Origin: Helicobacter sp. MIT 05-5293
GTDB lineage: Bacteria; Campylobacterota; Campylobacteria; Campylobacterales; Helicobacteraceae
Length of the DNA stretch: 64,000 bases
Direction: 5' to 3'
Assembly: GCF_000765665.2 (NCBI RefSeq)
Contig: NZ_JROZ02000001.1
Coordinates: 248,001 to 312,000, forward strand
The notes below the pieces were generated by a model. That model was not told the origin of the DNA, did not search any database, and worked only from the letters and a program-made list of their open reading frames with translations. Shown here in pieces: positions 1 through 8,374 of this stretch; within the stretch, counting starts at the first letter, position 1, and every line of letters begins with the position of its first letter. Position numbers and translations under genes: made by a program.

Positions 1-1821
1 ATCAATCCTCTTGATCCTTTGGGATTATTTGCATTGCCGCAGAGTGCCCCTAAAACACTTATGGCTAAAGATTATGGCTATATGGCATTAGTAGAGCTCA
101 AAAGTTTGGATGACAAGCCGATGAAACAAACTTTGCAAGATTTTAGAGAGATTGCAAAAGATTATCCGACACTGCATTATTTTTCACCTAAGTTTATGAT
201 GGTTGAGAATCTTGATCTTATCCTTAGTGAAGTGAATTTTTTGTTAGGATTTGCTTCGCTTGTTTTTATCACGCTTTATTTTGTAATTATCCGTATTCCT
301 CTTTTGACGCTTAATACAATATGCACTTTGATTTGCTCAAATATTATTGCGATTTTTGTCGTGTCTAGTGTGTATCCAAAGGTTACTATTATGGCTCTTA
401 GCTTTGGTATGGGGATTTCAAATATTGCCATTGATTATATGATGCACCATAATTTTTTTGGTCTTTACGCGCAAAATAAACGCGTTTTTAATCGTCCTGT
501 TTTTTATGGGTATATTACTACGATTGTGGGCTTTGGAGCGTGTTTATTTATCCCTTTTCCGCTTCTTGCTCAACTTGCGCTTTATGCGATTATTTCGCTT
601 AGTATTGCTTATATTAGCTTTGCATTTTTGTATCCGCGCATCGGTTTTAGTCAGCCTCGATTGTTTCCTTATCTAGCATCTTTGCGATTCCCGCGTGTGC
701 CTAGTGTGATTTTTCTTACCTTAGCATTTGTGTTTTTTGCTTTTAGCGCAAGTCATCTCAAACTTGATTTTGACCTCTCTAAACTTGACTATCAAAATGA
801 GCCAATGCTTGCAGAGAGGGATTTTTTTGATAAAGCTTTAAATGAAGATAAAACGCAGATTTTATTATCGGCTTCTAGCGTGGAAAATTTGATTATGTTA
901 AGTAAATCTTTGCAACAAAAAATTAATACAGAATCTACAAGCAGCAATCCTACTTTTATCCCTCTATCCTTACTTCCTACACAAACACAGATAGAGGCGA
1001 ATAGGGCTTATTTGCAATCAGATAATATGCAGCAAAACAAGGCGATTTTAAAAGCGTTGCTCCCAAACCTTCAAGCAAAGATGACTAAAGAGGCAAAAGA
1101 TGATTCTATTCATCAACTTTTTGCAATGCTCCAAATGAGCTATGATCTTCCTCAAGAGCCTATTTTAGATATGGATACATTGGGTAAGCTAGGATTTGCC
1201 TTAGTTACAGATGATAAAGATTCTTTGCAATATTATTATCTTGCAGAGATTGAGAAGGTAGATTTGGCTTTGGTGCAAAAGTTCGCACAGAATCTTGATT
1301 CTGATTTATCTCAACAACAAAATATCACAGAGCATTTTGCTAAAGATTCTGCCAATATTGAAACGCGTCCTTTGCAAAGCATTATGGACCATTTGACCGA
1401 TGGCATTTATCAGCCTATGCTTGTTGTGTTAGGCATTGCTTTTGTCTTGATGATAAGCACACTTTTCTTCACAGCTAAGGGAGCGTTTTTTGATGCGGTA
1501 GTGTTTATTTTATTCCCCTTATCGGCGGCATTGTTTGTTGTGGCTTTGCATAGCCCTTTAAATATTATGCACCTTTTTGCTTTATTGATTTTGGTGGTTG
1601 TGAGCGTTGATTATGGTATTTATTCAGTGAAAGAGGGAGATAATCCACGCACTGCTCATGCGATATTCTTTTCTTCAATCACGACTGGTTTATCGTTTGG
1701 AATCTTGATTACTAGTCATACAAAGGCTCTTAATTCTTTTGGAGAAGTGATTTTTACGGGTATGTGTTGTGTATTATTGATGTTAGTGTTTCATAAGGCA
1801 AAGCATAAGATTAATGTATAA
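1..1821 (+). CDS. RND/MMPL-superfamily exporter, C-terminal part (5' end outside window)
   Basis: The reading frame is open from base 1, so the start lies upstream and about 606 residues of the C-terminal portion are seen. The protein alternates bundles of hydrophobic helices with a soluble domain of about 230 residues (roughly window residues 255-480), the layout of one half of an RND pump. The helix containing FGMGISNIAIDYMMHH and the later VVVSVDYGIYS match the conserved Asp-bearing helix-4 type motifs of the predicted exporter group COG4258/MMPL. The family exports lipids or hydrophobic compounds through the inner membrane; the substrate here is unknown. It is followed by a strong bidirectional hairpin and convergent rpsO. 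Family assignment is good; substrate is not inferable. Confidence 0.8.
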   Translation: MNPLDPLGLFALPQSAPKTLMAKDYGYMALVELKSLDDKPMKQTLQDFREIAKDYPTLHYFSPKFMMVENLDLILSEVNFLLGFASLVFITLYFVIIRIPLLTLNTICTLICSNIIAIFVVSSVYPKVTIMALSFGMGISNIAIDYMMHHNFFGLYAQNKRVFNRPVFYGYITTIVGFGACLFIPFPLLAQLALYAIISLSIAYISFAFLYPRIGFSQPRLFPYLASLRFPRVPSVIFLTLAFVFFAFSASHLKLDFDLSKLDYQNEPMLAERDFFDKALNEDKTQILLSASSVENLIMLSKSLQQKINTESTSSNPTFIPLSLLPTQTQIEANRAYLQSDNMQQNKAILKALLPNLQAKMTKEAKDDSIHQLFAMLQMSYDLPQEPILDMDTLGKLGFALVTDDKDSLQYYYLAEIEKVDLALVQKFAQNLDSDLSQQQNITEHFAKDSANIETRPLQSIMDHLTDGIYQPMLVVLGIAFVLMISTLFFTAKGAFFDAVVFILFPLSAALFVVALHSPLNIMHLFALLILVVVSVDYGIYSVKEGDNPRTAHAIFFSSITTGLSFGILITSHTKALNSFGEVIFTGMCCVLLMLVFHKAKHKINV

Positions 1822-1849
1822 AATAAATTGAAGTTGGAGCAAAATGAGG

Positions 1850-1878
1850 ACATTCTCTAACACAAGTTTAGAGAATGT
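1850..1878. terminator. Bidirectional terminator between exporter gene and rpsO
   Basis: Perfect 11-bp inverted repeat (ACATTCTCTAA at 1850-1860, TTAGAGAATGT at 1868-1878) with a 7-nt loop, located between two convergent genes. It is followed by TTTCG on the plus strand and by a T-containing stretch on the minus strand. Confidence 0.7.
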
Positions 1879-1888
1879 TTCGACCTCT

Positions 1889-2161
1889 TTAGCGATCCTT
1901 GAGTTTAAGTTCAGCGATTAGTTTTGTGTAACGATGATATTGCGTTTTTTTAAGGTAAGAAAGCAATGATTTTCTTTGTCCCACAAGTTTTAAAAGCCCT
2001 AATCGGCTTGAGTGATCTTTGGGATTTGCTTTAAGGTGTTCTGTAAGATTGCTGATTCTGTGTGTGAGTAAAGCTACTTGCACTTCACAAGAACCTGTAT
2101 CTTTATCATCTCTTGCAAATTTTGAGATAATCTCTTTCTTTTTTGCCACATCTAAAGCCAT
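1889..2161 (-). CDS. rpsO: 30S ribosomal protein S15
   Basis: Ninety residues, the usual length for S15, which binds 16S rRNA early in assembly of the small-subunit platform. The family core is present: [16 protein letters not shown], then [18 protein letters not shown] and a C-terminal helix with [10 protein letters not shown]. The ATG at 2161 is preceded by a near-perfect Shine-Dalgarno (AAGGAGG). It stands alone, with no neighbouring pnp, and shares a bidirectional terminator with the convergent exporter gene. Confidence 0.97.
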   Translation of the reverse strand: MALDVAKKKEIISKFARDDKDTGSCEVQVALLTHRISNLTEHLKANPKDHSSRLGLLKLVGQRKSLLSYLKKTQYHRYTKLIAELKLKDR

Positions 2162-2303
2162 TTTGACCTCCTTGATTTGGTATAAATGAAGTTAGGATTC
2201 TATCGCAATAACCTAAAAATAACATAAATATTTTAGAATCAGAATAGGTTGATTTGAGATATTTTTCAGTGTTTTTGAGTAAAATTTTAAAAAAGGATTG
2301 TCG

Positions 2304-2915
2304 GTGAATGTGAAAAATGAAGTCTCTCAAAGACCTATTTTAGATAAAAACCTTGATAGTAAAGCATTTCGCGATTATTATTATTTGAAGCAAGAATTGA
2401 TTGATTTTTGTAGGAAAAATCATTTGCCTATTTCGGGAGGGAAGATAGAAATAACAGAGCGGATTGTTCATTTTCTTGATACAGGAGAGATACTTCCCGC
2501 ATCAAACCAAAAGAAACAAACAACATTTTTATTTGATATTAACAAAAATACAAAGATTGAAAGCCCCTTTGTTTGTTCTCAAAAACACAGGGTATTTTTT
2601 AGAGAATCTATCGGTAGCAGTTTTTCCTTTAATGTTGCCTTTCAAAAGTGGTTAAAGAATAATGCGGGCAAAACTTATCAGGAAGCTATCATAGCTTATT
2701 ATCGTATTCTTAAAAAGAAAAAACAGAAAAAACCAGAGATTGATAAGCAGTTTGAATACAATATCTATATAAGGGATTTTTTTGCAGACAATCAAGGAAA
2801 ATCATTAAAAGAAGCTATCAAATGTTGGAGATATAAAAAATCGCTGCAAGGACACAACCGCTATGAAAGATCAGACCTTGTTGTATTAGAATCTCCCACA
2901 GCTTGTGTTGATTAA
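2304..2915 (+). CDS. SAP-like / DUF6434-type putative nucleic-acid-binding protein
   Basis: About 203 residues, basic and without membrane segments. Residues about 25-60 (FRDYYYLKQELIDFCRK then GGKIEITERIVHFL) look like a SAP helix-turn-helix, a motif usually used to bind DNA. The second half, with FQKWLKNNAGKTYQEAI and a repeat-like DFFADNQGKSLKEAIKCW, resembles DUF6434, usually found with SAP domains in Firmicutes. I prefer GTG at 2304 over the in-frame TTG at 2298 because AAAAGGA (2291-2297) is correctly spaced only for the GTG. It is a single gene between rpsO and rpoD. The role is unknown; DNA binding is inference from the fold. Confidence 0.7.
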   Translation: MNVKNEVSQRPILDKNLDSKAFRDYYYLKQELIDFCRKNHLPISGGKIEITERIVHFLDTGEILPASNQKKQTTFLFDINKNTKIESPFVCSQKHRVFFRESIGSSFSFNVAFQKWLKNNAGKTYQEAIIAYYRILKKKKQKKPEIDKQFEYNIYIRDFFADNQGKSLKEAIKCWRYKKSLQGHNRYERSDLVVLESPTACVD

Positions 2916-2929
2916 TAGATTAAGAAACT

Positions 2930-4798
2930 TTATTCTTCAATATAATTTTTAAGTTTCCGTCCTACTTTTGGGTGTTTGAGTTTTTTGATTGCACTAGATT
3001 CTATTTGTCGCACTCTCTCACGCGTAACATTTAATTCTTTGCCAATTTCTTCTAAAGTGCGATCACTTTCATCATCAAGCAGTCCAAAACGCATTCGAAT
3101 GACTGCTTTTTCTCTGTCGTTAAGTTGTTCAAGCACTTCATCAATCTGCACTTTTAAATCTTCTTTTAAAATGTAGTCCATCGGACCAACCGAGCTTTTG
3201 TCTTCTACAAAATCTCCAAATTTACCATCGTCATCACTGCCGATTGGTGCATCAAGGCTCACTGGTTCTTTGGTGATTTTGATCACATTTTTCACTTTAT
3301 CAATAGGCAAACCTACTTCTTTGGCAATGTATTCAATATCGGGTTCTTTGCCTGTTTCTTGCACATGTTTGCGCATAATTTTGTGGATTCTGTTAATGGT
3401 TTCAATCATATGAATCGGGATACGAATAGTGCGGGCTTGATCGGCGATTGCGCGTGAAATTGCTTGACGAATCCACCAAGTTGCATAAGTAGAAAATTTA
3501 AAACCTTTTTTGTATTCAAATTTATCGACTGCTTTCATTAACCCGATATTACCCTCTTGTATCAAATCAAGGAAAGGCAATCCGCGATTTGTATAACGTT
3601 TAGCGATACTTACTACAAGGCGGAGATTAGATTTTGCCATTTTTGCTTTTGCTTTGTCTGAAATGGATTTTCCTCGCTTGATTTGCTCTAAGATTTCTTT
3701 GAGTTTTTCTGGCTCGAGGTTAAACCCCCCCTCACTGGCCTCTTTTGTTTGGAAAAGTTTTTTGAGCTCAATATAAACGCTGACCATTGTTGTCTCTGGC
3801 ACCATTGCAGCAATTTCATCGCGCGTCATTGTTGTGATTTGAGAGAGAATCTTTTGATGATTTTCAATGAGAGCTTCATTAAAAAGGGGTAATTTATACT
3901 CAAGACGCTTAAGTTCTTTTTCAAAACCATCACCACTTTTAAGAGTATTTTCCATTGCTTTTACAAGTTCACTGATAAGCTTGCTTGTGGGTCCCAAGTC
4001 TAAAAGACGCGATTTAAGAATATGTTTTTTGTGCGAAAGTAGAAGGATATACATTAGTTCATCTTCGTCTTCTGCGATAGGGGTTTCTAGTATTTTTAGC
4101 CATTCTTTTTTGGCTTTATCTAATGCCTTAAAGCTTTCCACTACTTTTTCGATACGTTTTTGATCTCGCTTTGAATTTGTTTTTTGTGTCGCTTCATCTT
4201 CTTCGAGCATATCGAATTCATCGTCATCATTTTCCTCTTCTTCCTCATCGTCAAAACTTTTAAACAATTCCTTGACGCGTCTTTCACGATTAATGAGCGC
4301 GTCCTTGTAGTCATAAATAAAATCAATCAAATAAGGGACAGAACAAATGGCATCAAGAATAGTGTTTTCACCCAGCTCAATTTTCTTGCTCAAGCTAATT
4401 TCCTCTTCTTTGACTAAAAGAGGTATTTGTCCCATTTCTCGGAGATACATACGCACAGGGCTATCGCTTCTGCTCCACTCAAGCAATTCTTTGTCTTTCA
4501 TAAAATCAAACTCATCTTCGAGCTCTTCACTCAACATTTTTTGTTTGTTTTCTTGACGTTGAATCTGCTCTTGAGTATTAAGCATTTTTGCTACTTCTGA
4601 AGAGCTAAGCAATTGTTTGTTGTATTTTTTGCTAAGTTCTTTGATTTTTTTTACTTGAGCAGCAGTTGGAGCTTTAAGTAATGTTTGAGCAATTTTTTCA
4701 TAAGTGATATAATCACTATCTTCTTCTTTAAAAAGATTTTCTAATTCTGTATTGATTTCTTTGGCTTTTTTGGCGTTTTTTTCAGGTTTATCTGACAT
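2930..4798 (-). CDS. rpoD: RNA polymerase primary sigma factor sigma-70
   Basis: About 622 residues. Region 1.2 (SPVRMYLREMGQIPLL), an acidic non-conserved insert (DDEEEEENDDDEFD), region 2 (SNLRLVVSIAKRYTNRGL, DLIQEGNIGLMKAVDKF, STYATWWIRQAI), region 3 and region 4 (LNDREKAVIRMRFGLLD, TLEEIGKELNVTRERVRQIE) are all present in order. It directs core RNA polymerase to housekeeping promoters. ATG at 4798 has AAGGA six bases upstream and is better than the in-frame TTG at 4816. The promoter -10 TATAAT at 4833-4838 lies inside an inverted repeat. It lies just downstream of the por operon, separated from porB by about 75 bp. Confidence 0.97.
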   Translation of the reverse strand: MSDKPEKNAKKAKEINTELENLFKEEDSDYITYEKIAQTLLKAPTAAQVKKIKELSKKYNKQLLSSSEVAKMLNTQEQIQRQENKQKMLSEELEDEFDFMKDKELLEWSRSDSPVRMYLREMGQIPLLVKEEEISLSKKIELGENTILDAICSVPYLIDFIYDYKDALINRERRVKELFKSFDDEEEEENDDDEFDMLEEDEATQKTNSKRDQKRIEKVVESFKALDKAKKEWLKILETPIAEDEDELMYILLLSHKKHILKSRLLDLGPTSKLISELVKAMENTLKSGDGFEKELKRLEYKLPLFNEALIENHQKILSQITTMTRDEIAAMVPETTMVSVYIELKKLFQTKEASEGGFNLEPEKLKEILEQIKRGKSISDKAKAKMAKSNLRLVVSIAKRYTNRGLPFLDLIQEGNIGLMKAVDKFEYKKGFKFSTYATWWIRQAISRAIADQARTIRIPIHMIETINRIHKIMRKHVQETGKEPDIEYIAKEVGLPIDKVKNVIKITKEPVSLDAPIGSDDDGKFGDFVEDKSSVGPMDYILKEDLKVQIDEVLEQLNDREKAVIRMRFGLLDDESDRTLEEIGKELNVTRERVRQIESSAIKKLKHPKVGRKLKNYIEE

Positions 4799-4822
4799 AG
4801 AGATTCCTTGAAGCAAGTTGAT

Positions 4823-4849
4823 AGAACCTTCGATTATACCGAAGATTCT
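4823..4849 (-). promoter_or_regulatory. rpoD promoter -10 box framed by an inverted repeat
   Basis: On the minus strand TATAAT (4838-4833) is flanked by arms AGAATCTTCG and CGAAGGTTCT, ten bases each with one mismatch, leaving a 7-nt centre that contains the -10 box. The predicted transcription start is near 4826, about 28 bases before the ATG. The promoter call is good; the operator reading of the palindrome is inference. Confidence 0.55.
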
Positions 4850-4873
4850 ATTAATATTTGCTTACAATAAGTG

Positions 4874-5821
4874 TTATTTGGGATTGATTTCTTCTCTTCG
4901 TTGGAGATATTCCCATCGTGCATCGACATCTTTTTGGAATTGTGCGATGATATGCTCATTTTCGGGTTTAAAAAGGTGTTTAAAACGTCCTTGAGCACCG
5001 AGATAATCACGCACAGGTATAACATTTCTTGGACGATAGGTGATATGTAATTCTACACCATCAATAATCTCAAAAAGTGGGAATACGAGAGAATCTACAG
5101 CCAAATCGCTGATTTCAACGGTTCTATGAGATTCAAAACGCCATTCTGTGGTGCATGCACTCATTGCATTGATAAATGTAGGACCTTCTGTATCTACAGC
5201 GCGTTTGATTTTTTTGTTCATATCTTTCCACTTATTAGGAGCTACTTGTGCCACATAAGGAGCATTGTGTGCCGCCATAATGAAAAGAAGATTTTTTTTG
5301 CGCTCTTTCTTGCCATAACTTGCGCTTCCTGCAGGCGTAGTGGAAGTGCTGGAGCCTAGAGGTGTAGAGCCACTACGTTGCCCACCCGTGTTTGCATAGA
5401 CTTCATTGTCTAGACAAATGTAGGTAATATCATGTCCGCGCTCAAAACATCCGCTGATCCATTGGAAACCAATATCGTAAGTTGCACCATCACCACCGAA
5501 TGCAACAAATTTTGGTTTTTCACCTTTGTAACGTCCTTTTTTTGCGAGTGCCTTATACATTGCTTCAGCTCCCGCTACTGCTGTAGAGCCATTCTCGAAT
5601 CCAATGTGAATCCAAGGCACATCCCAACTTGTGTGAGGATATACGGCACTTGAAACTTCCAAACAACCTGTAGAATTGCCTAAAATGATAGGTCCATCGA
5701 CTGCACTCAAAACCTCTCGCACAATCATTCCGTGCGCACAGCCCGGGCAGAGTAGGTGAGCTCCTTCAAATTTCTTTGACGATTTTTGAAATTCTTTAAG
5801 ATTTTTTACTTCTTTTACCAT
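4874..5821 (-). CDS. porB: Pyruvate:flavodoxin/ferredoxin oxidoreductase, beta subunit
   Basis: The 315-residue beta subunit carries the thiamine diphosphate site of the oxygen-sensitive enzyme that converts pyruvate and CoA to acetyl-CoA, CO2 and reduced flavodoxin or ferredoxin. Seen: CPGCAHG near residue 25 (Fe-S cysteines), the ThDP-binding GGDGATYDIGFQWISG near 110-125, followed by CLDNEVYANTGGQRSGSTP typical of PorB. The length matches H. pylori PorB. It is last in the porG-porD-porA-porB operon, 11 bases after porA, and the ATG has a GGAG ribosome site. The paralogous 2-oxoglutarate enzyme OorB is the main alternative, but the subunit order favours Por. Confidence 0.93.
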   Translation of the reverse strand: MVKEVKNLKEFQKSSKKFEGAHLLCPGCAHGMIVREVLSAVDGPIILGNSTGCLEVSSAVYPHTSWDVPWIHIGFENGSTAVAGAEAMYKALAKKGRYKGEKPKFVAFGGDGATYDIGFQWISGCFERGHDITYICLDNEVYANTGGQRSGSTPLGSSTSTTPAGSASYGKKERKKNLLFIMAAHNAPYVAQVAPNKWKDMNKKIKRAVDTEGPTFINAMSACTTEWRFESHRTVEISDLAVDSLVFPLFEIIDGVELHITYRPRNVIPVRDYLGAQGRFKHLFKPENEHIIAQFQKDVDARWEYLQRREEINPK

Positions 5822-5832
5822 GGGTTACTCCT

Positions 5833-7050
5833 TTAATAAAAGCTCATTTTGGGTCCGCGGAGCCCTAACATTTGCTGAACAGGGTGTGTAAGCTTACCGG
5901 CTTTAGCGTTTGCATCAAGTTCTTGATAGATTTGTCCTAAATGCGCTTGTGTAAGATCACGCCCACCCAAGCCATAAATATAGTTTGAAACAATAGGACG
6001 TGCGCCACTTGCAAGAGCTGCAGCCGAAAATTCATTAAAGAGCATACCCATTGCGCCTGAAGGCAAACTTCTATCCAAACAAGCAATTGCTTTAAGATGT
6101 TTGAGTGATTCCCCCACTTGTTGGAAAGGGAAAGGACGCAAAGATCGGATTGATAAAACTCCTGCTTTAATACCTTGTTCTCGTGCTTTTTTTGCAGCTA
6201 CACGCGCAGATTCAACACTTGTGCCTAATGCGACAATTGCGACTTCGGCATCTTCTAAATCATAAGATTCTACAAGACGATATTGACGTCCGCTTAGTTT
6301 TGCAAATTTGTCAAAGACTTCTTGAATCACACTTTGAGAATCCATAATTGCCTTATGGAGTTGTGCTTTATGTTCAAAATGCCAATCTTCTTCTGTTTGT
6401 GCACCATAAGTAACGGGTTTAGAAAAGTCCAACATTGGATTGTGTGGGCGATATTCTCCGATAAATTTATACGCCTCTGCATCATTTAATGGTCGCACAG
6501 ATTGTGCTGTATGTGAGCAAATAAAGCCATCTTGATTAACAATCACCGGCACACGCACACGCATATCTTCAGCGATTTTAAATGCCATGAGGTTGAAATC
6601 GTAAGCTTCTTGAGGATTGTAGGTGCATAGATTGACCCAGCCTGTATCACGGCTAAGATACATATCGGAATGATCACCATTGACATTCAAAGGCGCAGCC
6701 AAAGCACGATTGACAAGATTCAAAACGATAGGTAAGCGCATTCCTGAAGCTTGATAAAGGACTTCAATCATTAACGCAAAACCTTGGGAGCTTGTCGCAG
6801 TCGCTACACGCCCACCTGCTGCAGCTGCTCCTACACAAGCACTCATAGCAGCATGTTCGGATTCTACCATAACAAACTCGCCATCAATATAGCCATTGCT
6901 CACATAACTCCCATAATTTTGCACAATAGGGGTTGAAGGTGTGATAGGATATGCAGCAACGACATCAATTTGTGCTTGACGAAGTGCTTGAGATGCCGCT
7001 GTGTTTCCGTCCCATACTTCAATTGTTCGTAATTCCATTGTTTTAGCCAT
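5833..7050 (-). CDS. porA: Pyruvate:flavodoxin/ferredoxin oxidoreductase, alpha subunit
   Basis: The 405-residue alpha subunit carries the pyruvate/ThDP pyrimidine domain (residues about 1-235, with AAYPITPSTPIVQ and MVESEHAAMSACVGAAAAG) and domain II (AIVALGTSVESARVAAKKARE onward). The reading frame extends upstream, but ATG at 7050 is directly preceded by AAGGAGGGGAAA and gives the expected MAKTMELRT start. Translation from any earlier codon would overlap porD. It lies between porD and porB in a tight operon and acts in the cytoplasm as part of the four-subunit complex. Confidence 0.95.
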   Translation of the reverse strand: MAKTMELRTIEVWDGNTAASQALRQAQIDVVAAYPITPSTPIVQNYGSYVSNGYIDGEFVMVESEHAAMSACVGAAAAGGRVATATSSQGFALMIEVLYQASGMRLPIVLNLVNRALAAPLNVNGDHSDMYLSRDTGWVNLCTYNPQEAYDFNLMAFKIAEDMRVRVPVIVNQDGFICSHTAQSVRPLNDAEAYKFIGEYRPHNPMLDFSKPVTYGAQTEEDWHFEHKAQLHKAIMDSQSVIQEVFDKFAKLSGRQYRLVESYDLEDAEVAIVALGTSVESARVAAKKAREQGIKAGVLSIRSLRPFPFQQVGESLKHLKAIACLDRSLPSGAMGMLFNEFSAAALASGARPIVSNYIYGLGGRDLTQAHLGQIYQELDANAKAGKLTHPVQQMLGLRGPKMSFY

Positions 7051-7060
7051 TTTCCCCTCC

Positions 7061-7462
7061 TTATGCTTTATTTTTAGGCTCTTTAGCAGGCCATTGTTTA
7101 AGAGCCTCTTCATTAGGCTTGTGATCGTTAAACATTAAAAGCGATTTGGGGTTTGTCGGGCATACATCAACACACACACCACAACCTTTACAATGCACAT
7201 AATCTATACCAGCGAGTTTGTCATTGCTTGTCAGAATCGCCGCATCAGGGCAAAATACCCAACAAGTAAAACAATTAATACATATTTCGCTATTATGCAC
7301 GGGTTTATCCACGCGCCAATGCGCTACACTATCACTGAATGAGCTATCGCCGCTATAAGTTCTTTCTTGTTTATAAAGCTCCATTGCGCCATCTACACCT
7401 TTTTTAAAAGGAAAAAGCACAGAGCCAATCTCAAATTGATCCCAATCTTTTAACTTATCCAT
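7061..7462 (-). CDS. porD: Pyruvate:flavodoxin/ferredoxin oxidoreductase, delta (ferredoxin-like) subunit
   Basis: About 133 residues with two 4Fe-4S motifs, CINCFTCWVFCP (residues about 60-71) and CKGCGVCVDVCP (about 90-101), the electron-relay subunit that passes electrons from the ThDP site to flavodoxin or ferredoxin. Two ATG codons are adjacent (7465 and 7462). The second is better spaced from the AGGAG site and is used here. The gene is 10 bases upstream of porA and about 20 bases downstream of porG. Confidence 0.93.
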   Translation of the reverse strand: MDKLKDWDQFEIGSVLFPFKKGVDGAMELYKQERTYSGDSSFSDSVAHWRVDKPVHNSEICINCFTCWVFCPDAAILTSNDKLAGIDYVHCKGCGVCVDVCPTNPKSLLMFNDHKPNEEALKQWPAKEPKNKA

Positions 7463-7482
7463 CATCTCTCCTTTGGCTTTGT

Positions 7483-8043
7483 TTATTTTACTTCTTCGTA
7501 TGCTCGTGTAATGGCTACTTTATTTGCCTCAATCACTTGTGGAGGAAGTTTTTTGCCAAGCACTTTAGAGAAAGATTCTAAGAAGAAATCAAGTTCAAGC
7601 ATACCAGAGACTTTCATCAATGCCCCAAGCATAGGTGCATTGGGGATAGATTTGCCAAGTGTGTCAATAGAGATTTGGATACAATCAAGTGTGTATATCT
7701 CTTTGCTTGCAAGTTCTGGTTTTTTTTCAATAAGTTCATCTTTGCTTAGTCTCGTTGTGATAATGTATTTAGTCGAAGGTTTGTCGTAAAGACAAATATT
7801 GGTAATAAATACAAGACCGGGGTCGATCACTAAAATATAGTCTGGATTCATAAATTTCTCATGGTTGAGAATTGGTTCAGAATCAATCCGATTATAGGCT
7901 GTCATTGATGCACCACGTTTAGCTGAACCATAAAATGCAAAAGCTTGCACCTCTTTGCCTGTCCCTGCAATCACATCTGCCAAACCCTTTGCACCTGTTA
8001 CAGCACCTTGTCCAGCACGAGAATGCCATCGTATCTCAAGCAT
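7483..8043 (-). CDS. porG: Pyruvate:flavodoxin/ferredoxin oxidoreductase, gamma subunit
   Basis: First gene of the operon, 186 residues, the same length as the H. pylori subunit (also named PorC). It begins MLEIRWHSRAGQGAVTGAKG, the hallmark of the gamma domain that contributes to CoA binding. The frame extends upstream to 8097, but ATG at 8043 has GGGAGGAAG correctly spaced and gives the conserved N-terminus. A TGA-TAGAAT extended -10 and an upstream palindrome lie before it. Confidence 0.94.
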   Translation of the reverse strand: MLEIRWHSRAGQGAVTGAKGLADVIAGTGKEVQAFAFYGSAKRGASMTAYNRIDSEPILNHEKFMNPDYILVIDPGLVFITNICLYDKPSTKYIITTRLSKDELIEKKPELASKEIYTLDCIQISIDTLGKSIPNAPMLGALMKVSGMLELDFFLESFSKVLGKKLPPQVIEANKVAITRAYEEVK

Positions 8044-8075
8044 TTTGCTTCCTCCCTTTGTTGATTTTGCCCAAT

Positions 8076-8103
8076 ATTCTATCACAATATTTACCATATT
8101 GTG
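8076..8103 (-). promoter_or_regulatory. porGDAB promoter with adjacent palindrome
   Basis: On the minus strand an extended -10 (TGA followed by TAGAAT, 8081-8076) lies about 33 bases before the porG ATG. Immediately upstream is a perfect 8-bp inverted repeat, CACAATAT at 8083-8090 and ATATTGTG at 8096-8103, with a 5-nt centre. A palindrome overlapping the -10/-35 spacer is a plausible repressor operator; which regulator binds is unknown. Confidence 0.45.
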
Positions 8104-8325
8104 TAATCTTGAAACAATTTTAAATAAAACTCTGCGATTTAATGGTAAAAATTACACATTATTTACGAGTTTAACTAATGCAAATGACATGATTATTGCG
8201 ATAGATAAAATTCCAAAATATTCATCAATCTATTTAAATTATATATCGTCTTTGAAAATTTAAAGTATCAAAATCATAAGCTTGGATAAAAATTATAGTA
8301 TGATTACATATCGTATTTTCAGGGT

Positions 8326-8331
8326 TATAAT
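8326..8331 (+). promoter_or_regulatory. trpS promoter -10 box
   Basis: TATAAT preceded by GGT, with a start expected near 8338, giving a leader of about 37 bases before the trpS ATG at 8375. No convincing -35 is seen, as is usual for sigma-70 promoters in this group. Confidence 0.6.
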
Positions 8332-8374
8332 TAGAATCTATAACAATAAATCATATAGCCAACAAAGGAAAACA

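Larger units (their letters stand above)
8044..8374. other. Divergent intergenic region between porG and trpS
   Basis: About 330 bp, very AT-rich, with no convincing gene. It holds the por promoter and palindrome at 8076-8103 and the trpS promoter at 8326-8331. It also contains an imperfect inverted repeat, GTAAAAAT...TTATTTAC, around 8146-8168. The open frames across it are extensions of the flanking genes. Confidence 0.6.

Noticed and set aside
2106-2330. 74-codon minus-strand frame upstream of rpsO
   Set aside because: It overlaps rpsO and the start of the SAP-like gene, has no family features and no ribosome site; a shadow frame.
3725-3731. C7 run within rpoD as a phase-variation tract
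   Set aside because: Only seven bases, in an essential gene, within intact codons for Gly-Gly; length is below that of typical switching tracts.
4799-4816. TTG start for rpoD six codons upstream of the ATG
   Set aside because: The ATG at 4798 has an AAGGA site at the right distance; the TTG does not.
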